The notes under the pieces: generated by a model | The model's input: only the letters and a program-made list of their open reading frames with translations | Database searches by the model: none | Told to the model about the DNA's origin: nothing | Origin: Aulostomus chinensis | Taxonomy: Eukaryota; Chordata; Actinopteri; Syngnathiformes; Aulostomidae | Assembly (NCBI GenBank): GCA_037954235.1 | Contig: JBBMOA010000018.1 | Coordinates: 10,361,001 to 10,425,000 of the forward strand | Direction: 5' to 3' | DNA: 64,000 nucleotides | Made by a program: the position numbers and the translations under genes | In this document: positions 59,387 through 64,000 of the stretch, one piece after another | Layout of the letters: each line of letters starts with the position of its first letter | Numbering within the stretch: the first letter of the stretch is position 1

Positions 59387-59749
59387 CCTGCTGAAGGACA
59401 AACAGCACTGAAAATATGAGGAAAAAAAATCCATGTGTTGATTCCTGAAACCCACTTCAAGGTCAGTGAAACATCTCACTTTGTTCCAGTGTCCTCTCCT
59501 TGGTCGACGTGGATGATTGATGTGCTAGATGTCGAGTGACGTGTCCTCTGTCCGTGTCTCTGTGTTCATGTGTGTAATTCAACAGGCTCTGTTGAGTCCG
59601 TTTAGCTCACCAGCATAATCTCAGTCACGGCATTTCCATCATCATTCTGCTGAAGCTATGTGGAGAAGGGTTTTTTTGTTTTTTGTTTTGGTTTCAACGT
59701 ATGAGTAAATCGATGTTTCAGGAAGAAGAGAATTCCTGCTGGATGCACA

Positions 59750-59755
59750 AATAAA
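59750..59755 (+). terminator. rab26: possible proximal polyadenylation signal
   Basis: AATAAA, 1.2 kb after the stop codon. Confidence 0.5.
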
Positions 59756-60470
59756 GTGGATTAAACATAGAAGTGCATGGGTCAGTCCACCTGAAGACAT
59801 GCGTGGGTGGGGGGGTTCGGCGATAGAGGACAGCTCAAATGCAACCTTAATATTTAAAAGAGACTGTCAACAATAATGTGTCATCTATATACACTGAGGT
59901 TTTCACAAAAGTTGTAAATATGCACCATTTTTCTCTGCATGTAAAAATGTTTAGACGGAGAGGAATGGATGAAGAAAACAGTGGTGGGATGGTGGGGGAA
60001 TTAATACAATATATTACCTAAAGTATTACCTAAATAAGACAAAATATACATGTGTATCTATATTTATATCAATATAGATGTAGATATACACACGCAGCTG
60101 CTTTATTTTATTTTGTCTACAGAAATGGTAGATTGCATTCGTTTCATTTCTGCTTTTCTGTTCTGCTTATATGATGATAGATAAATGGGGTATTTAGTGC
60201 CAAGTTTCTTTAAAAAATGTCTTGACATTTTTTTTATCAGTATATTTCTTATAATCTGTTGACAGTATTTAACATATTTCTTCGTAAAATAAGCAATATG
60301 CCTCTTTTTATATACTTGTTGCATTGTTAGGTTTCATCTTAGTCACAGAAACCAATAGAACACTGCATCTTTGTACAGTATTTGCTGTATATTCTTACGT
60401 TCTTGTTCTGAGTGATGTCTTGATTCTTGGTTTAACTACTTTTCGAAGTGCAACTTCTTTCTTGTGGTAC

Positions 60471-60476
60471 AATAAA
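60471..60476 (+). terminator. rab26: probable distal polyadenylation signal
   Basis: AATAAA followed 15 to 40 bases later by a G/T-rich stretch (CGGGTTTTTTTGATTG), as expected of a cleavage site. Confidence 0.65.
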
Positions 60477-60495
60477 AACAGAAGGCAGTGCGGGT

Positions 60496-61866
60496 TTTTT
60501 TGATTGTTTTTTTTACTTTTTAATAGCCAACTGCACCATTTCAGTGGCAACACATTTTCCTCTGGCTTATGTTCAGAGCCACTTCAGGTGGCCTCGCTTG
60601 ACCCCGACCTTCAATTTTTAACACGAATCACTGCGACAAATACAGATCAATAACATTTCACTTTGTTTAAATAATTCACTGAGCATGTTTTCGGTCAGTG
60701 GCAAGATTTACCAAGTGCAGGAGCATTTGTGGAGGCAAGAGTAGATTTAAAACGTTTACTTTGTCTCCCTCTAGTGGATAAATACTCACATGACATGACA
60801 TCTTAATTTGATGACAAGATATCAAACAGCAAAGGAACACAAAGCAGTTTACATTCAGATGACTCAATATGCACAGAAAAAAGCACAACACAAGCTTTTT
60901 TGAACCTGCAGGCACCAAAACAGTAAAAGCTGCAAGTTGAAAGAATAAATAAAGAGCAAAATAAACATTAATGTACATGGAAGTAAGACCGCGTGTGAGT
61001 ATCACCTCCAACTACGTATAACTGGCCATAAGGGAACAGTTTTTACTCTTGGTACTCCATCCATATATTTTCTTCTGCTTATCCTGTTAAAGGCAGGGGG
61101 CTGGATCCTATCCCAGCAGCTTTCAAGCGAGAGGCAGGGTTCACCCTGCACGGGTCACCAGTCCATCACAGGGCCAACATAGAGACAGACAACCATTCAC
61201 ACTCACAGTCACACCTACGGTCAATTTAGAGTATCAATCAGCCTCGTCCCCTCTTGATGTCTTTGGACTGTGGGAGGAAGCTGGAGTACCAGAGAGAACC
61301 CACACAGGAACAGGGAGAACATGGAGACTCACACAGAAAGATCCTCGAACCTGGAACCTTCTTGCTGTGAGGCGACGGTGCTAACCACTGCACCACCGTG
61401 CTGCCTCCACTTGGTACTTTTTAAAGTGAATTCATACTGAGAAGAGAAAATAATCTGTTAAATTCTAGTCACATTTTAGCAGCAACAGTTGAAATTCCCC
61501 CGACACACACACACGCACACACATGCGCAAGGTATACAGCCTTCTGCACATTCAGGTCAGAATAGCTGACCTCGTTCAAGTATCCAAGTCACATCATATG
61601 ATGGATGAATGAGTTGGGCTAATATTTGTGAAGGGTTCGGACTCCCTCGACTCAAACACGGTCCCTGATGTGGTTGAAGTTGAGCGGGACGGCAGGTTGA
61701 GTCACAGAAAGGGTGTGACTGGTCAGTGCACTCCATGCTGCCTCACCACTTGAGCCAATTTCACCCTTCACTTGTGTACCAGACTGGAAAATATCCCTCC
61801 GCTCTTCCTCCTGCTCCACCTTCTACTCCTCATCCCACACCAAAAGTTCTTCAAGCGTAAAGACAG
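60496..61866. other. interval between rab26 and adap1
   Basis: Convergent intergenic region or adap1 3' UTR. It holds a SINE (61057-61409) and a near match to a CTCF core at 60766-60777 (CCACTAGAGGGA on the - strand). I found no AATAAA on the - strand close to the adap1 stop. An ATTAAA on the - strand at 60519-60524 is a candidate, which would give adap1 a 1.3-kb 3' UTR ending almost on top of the rab26 end. Confidence 0.5.
61057..61409 (-). mobile_element. tRNA-derived SINE, copy 5
   Basis: Reverse orientation, with the tail CCATCCATAT at left and the head at right (GGTGGTGCAGTGG on the - strand). It is flanked by a 9-bp duplication CTTGGTACT at 61048-61056 and 61410-61418. Part of the B-box region is deleted, so this copy is probably not transcribable. 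Confidence 0.9.
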
Positions 61867-61895
61867 TCATGGTTTGTGTTTAAAATAGGCCTCCA
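61867..61895 (-). CDS. adap1: adap1 last coding exon
   Basis: Encodes the end of Val plus EAYFKHKP and TGA. The acceptor on the - strand is CTGCAG|TGGAGG. Only 29 bases coding, easy to miss; without it the preceding frame would run on into GKANIR and a stop. Confidence 0.9.
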
Positions 61896-63779
61896 CTGCA
61901 GACAGAGAGGAGCAAAAACAGACTCAGAGACAGAGAAAGCCAAAGCTGACCCAAACTCACCGGATGTTCGCTTTACCTGCGTACTCCTGAGGCAACATCG
62001 GCCGGTTGATAACAGTCTGAAACGAAGCGATCCAGTCCTTCTGATCCTCCTCAGTCTCACACGCAAAAAGGAACTTCCTGTCAGGGGTCACTATGGTGAT
62101 TCCAAACTGCCAATGGGAGCTCTGAATATTGCGGGGTAGACCAGGAAGTACAGTGTAGCTGTTTCCTTTACTACCGATGAACACTTCGCCTCGGGCATAG
62201 GCATCCTGGAGTGAGACAGAAAGAAACTTGAGCTCAAGTATTGGTAATAAACACACACTCACATCCATAAGAACCACATCTTAAAGAAACAGCAGCATCT
62301 ATCGGCAACGACAGGCACTTGCAGCTTTAGTACCAGTGGATCTTTGAAGTACATGAGCCTCCTGTCATCCATGGTGAACCACCTCTTTTTAAAGCCCTCG
62401 GTGTGCTGTGGGACAAAAACAAGAGATATTCATACATGTTTCATTCAATAAAAACATCACATTGTAGAAAAAATATTCCTAAAATGCCATAAAACAGATT
62501 TTTACAAGCACCTTTGGGCCAGTCTTCTCCATGTAACCCTCTTTGATGTAGTTCCTTGTCAACTTCGGCAACAACTAGTGAGAGAAGACACTGAATTGGG
62601 ACTTGCTGACCAAAAATTACATTGACTGCATAAAAAAGTGGACACCACCATTATGAAGTCGGCCCTCGGTCATCCAAAGTACAGCTCTGAACCCAAGAGG
62701 TTTGTATATTTAACTGTGTGAGTGAGTGAGTGTGTGCATGCGTGCGTGCATGTGTGTATTTGTATGCGTGTGTGGCTTCTCTCTGACAGGTTGCTACATT
62801 GGGACCAAGTCAAACAAAACGCAGTCACATGCAGAGGTATACCATGCTACTGTCATTTCTCTAAATAAATATATTTATTCTAAGTCAAGGGAAAAGTTTG
62901 GCTATTTTCTCACACACATCTTTCTTTACATTTACTTTTTTATTGTCGCCCCCTGCTGGACATTAGAAAGAATGCAGGTTTAAGAGCATTTCCTCAATCG
63001 CGTCACTTCTCAGATCCTTTGTCCATTCTTTGACACAGTTACCACCCTCCTTTTTTGTTTTTTGTTTTTATGAAATATTGATTTTATTCTTTTCAATACA
63101 ACCAGGATTACAATCCAGTGGCATGGACATTTTGTCATCTTAAAAGCACCCGCTTCAAAATGTTGACACACTGTAAAGATGAAATAAAGCGTATTTTTCT
63201 GATTGTATTAAGTCGTCCCTCCACTAACATGTACTCACATCCGCTGTAGCAGCACCAGGAAAAGCCACCTGCAGGTAATGAAACCTGGCCGCTCTGATGG
63301 CGTTGAACCAGTCCACCATTTCCTTCAGGCGGAGGAAGAGATGAAGTAGTTCAGCAAGTGACTCGTTTCACTTCACACACATCGTCAACGTGACTGCTCT
63401 ACAAACTGCACTCATTAAACGATCAAACGGATTTACACAAATGTCATTTGGATCAGAAACCAGAGAGATGTGCATCATTTGGAATAAGTAGCATACTCCA
63501 GTGGAACATGATTCCAGATTACAAACAATCATAAAAACTGTAATTTTTCACAAAAATCTATTAGTCAGTGTATTGTAATTACAAACTATGTCCACTAGAT
63601 GGACACATGTTGTATGATGTACTGCGCCTCACCTTGCCGTTCTCATGGTAAACAAAGATATTCCTGGTACTGTTATCCTTCAAATACGTTATCTGGAGGC
63701 CATGGGCGGTGCCAATCTTTGCTGGCTGGAAAGTGGCGTTCACGGTGTTGATCTTCATTATCGCTTTAGGTTCTCTGGC
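61867..63779 (-). CDS. adap1: ArfGAP with dual PH domains 1 (centaurin-alpha-1), C-terminal 207 aa, partial
   Basis: ADAP1 is a GTPase-activating protein for Arf6 that is brought to the plasma membrane by PIP3/IP4 binding through its two PH domains. Six exons on the - strand (63779-63633, 63322-63239, 62574-62512, 62405-62334, 62205-61977, 61895-61867) join in frame and give the last 207 residues of a protein of about 375 in mammals. They cover the end of PH1 (ATFQPAKIG, NSTRNIFVYHENGK, VDWFNAIRAARFHYLQVAFP), all of PH2 (GYMEKTGPK, KKRWFTMDDRRLMYFKDPL, ARGEVFIGS, FGITIVTPDRKFLFACETE, DWIASF) and the tail RPMLPQEYAVEAYFKHKP. The tail ending FKHKP separates it from ADAP2. The start, the ArfGAP zinc finger and the first part of PH1 lie beyond 64000. 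No frame damage is seen. Confidence 0.94.
61977..62205 (-). CDS. adap1: adap1 exon: main body of PH2
   Basis: 229 bases encoding DAYARGEVFIGS through PMLPQEYA plus one base. The acceptor is CACTCCAG|GAT, the donor CAG|GTAAAG. Includes the conserved Trp of the C-terminal PH helix (DWIASF). Confidence 0.94.
62334..62405 (-). CDS. adap1: adap1 exon: PH2 strands 2-3
   Basis: 24 codons, HTEGFKKRWFTMDDRRLMYF and KDPL. The acceptor is CCCACAG|CAC. The donor CTG|GTACTA is weak but in phase. Confidence 0.92.
62512..62574 (-). CDS. adap1: adap1 exon: inter-PH linker and PH2 start
   Basis: 21 codons, LLPKLTRNYIKEGYMEKTGP and K. The acceptor is CACTAG|TTG, the donor AAG|GTGCTT. Confidence 0.92.
62575..63238 (-). 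other. adap1: adap1 intron (664 bases)
   Basis: Holds a degenerate GT-rich tract (62714-62776) and a full CTCF-like core at 62947-62959. No coding exon seen. Confidence 0.85.
62947..62959 (-). promoter_or_regulatory. CTCF-like core motif
   Basis: Reads CCAGCAGGGGGCG on the - strand, the strongest form of the CTCF core, in an adap1 intron. Confidence 0.45.
63239..63322 (-). CDS. adap1: adap1 exon: end of PH1
   Basis: 28 codons, EMVDWFNAIRAARFHYLQVA and FPGAATAD, the C-terminal helix of PH1. The acceptor ends CTGAAG|GAA (AAG rather than CAG or TAG), the donor GAT|GTGAGT. Confidence 0.92.
63323..63632 (-). other. adap1: adap1 intron (310 bases)
   Basis: Short GT-AG intron. It contains CCACTAGATGGA on the + strand (63591-63602), a near match to a CTCF core. 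Confidence 0.8.
63633..63779 (-). CDS. adap1: adap1 exon: middle of PH1
   Basis: 49 codons, from AREPKAIMKINTVNATF to IFVYHENGK. The acceptor is CTGTAG|GCC, the donor AAG|GTGAGG. Confidence 0.94.
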
Positions 63780-64000
63780 CTACAGAAAAGAACAAATACA
63801 ATGTTGAAGGAGAACCCATGCACGGTGTTGAATTCTTACTGAACTCCAATACACATTAATAATTACAACACATGAGATTAAATTATCATGTGTGCAGGCA
63901 AAATGTATCTCAAACACTTTTTTAAATTATTTTTGACCGAACATTTAAAATTGAGATGGGGGGGGGGAGGGGTTTCAATCTCTCAAAGTGAACGTTTTAA
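63780..64000 (-). other. adap1: adap1 intron, cut by the window end
   Basis: No exon recognised. Contains a G run at about 63958-63966. The upstream adap1 exons are outside the window. Confidence 0.7.

Larger units (their letters stand above)
58530..60495 (+). other. rab26: rab26 3' UTR
   Basis: Runs from the stop codon to about 20 bases after the AATAAA at 60471. It carries two long UG-repeat stretches (58567-58680 and 59303-59384). An earlier AATAAA at 59750 could give a shorter transcript. The extent is inferred from signals, not from transcripts. Confidence 0.65.

Noticed and set aside
61957..61976. Alternative adap1 end GKANIR and stop
   Set aside because: It is read-through of the CAG|GTAAAG donor. 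The 29-base exon at 61867-61895 restores the conserved tail.
61867..63779. adap2 instead of adap1
   Set aside because: The PH2 phrase TIVTPDRKFLFACETE and the ending PMLPQEYAVEAYFKHKP match ADAP1. ADAP2 has a different tail and TIVTPERRFVLTC.

Overview
This is a vertebrate nuclear genome window, almost certainly from a ray-finned (teleost) fish. The evidence is spliced genes with GT-AG introns, very many long (CA)n/(GT)n tracts, a Ty3/Gypsy-type LTR retrotransposon and several copies of a tRNA-derived SINE with a (TGGA)n tail. No bacterial, phage or CRISPR features are present. The species cannot be told from the sequence alone.

Most of the window (about 1,099 to 60,490, + strand) is one gene, the small GTPase rab26. 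I resolved nine coding exons that give a 247-residue protein: 1099-1269, 3523-3633, 31836-31877, 33397-33463, 40978-41030, 55759-55824, 56480-56536, 57256-57332 and 58430-58529. All five G-motifs and a C-terminal double cysteine are present. Intron 2 is about 28.2 kb, intron 5 about 14.7 kb and intron 4 about 7.5 kb. Intron 6 appears to be a GC-AG intron. The 3' UTR carries two long (GT)n tracts and ends near a polyadenylation signal at 60471.

The right end (61,867 to 63,779, - strand) holds the last six coding exons of adap1 (ArfGAP with dual PH domains 1, centaurin-alpha-1). They encode the end of PH1, all of PH2 and the C-terminus. The ArfGAP zinc finger and start codon lie beyond the window. 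The two genes are convergent, tail to tail, with a SINE between them. Both families act on membrane traffic (Rab and Arf6 cycles), but nothing here shows that they work together.

Inside rab26 intron 2, antisense to the gene, is a broken Ty3/Gypsy-like element (20,624-26,662) flanked by a 4-bp CATG duplication. It keeps a long gag reading frame, a protease remnant, reverse transcriptase and RNase H. The integrase is cut off at its zinc-binding domain and the left LTR is truncated. The rest of the introns hold microsatellites, a tRNA-derived SINE family (several copies with clear target-site duplications), a LINE ORF2 relic, two other repeat-like segments and a few possible CTCF-like sites.

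I found no convincing new biological system. The items most worth a second look are the GC-AG intron that splits the NKAD motif, the (GT)n tract just upstream of the symmetric P-loop exon, the Z-DNA-prone tract five bases inside the exon 4 donor, the inverted SINE pair in intron 5, and the mosaic LTR.
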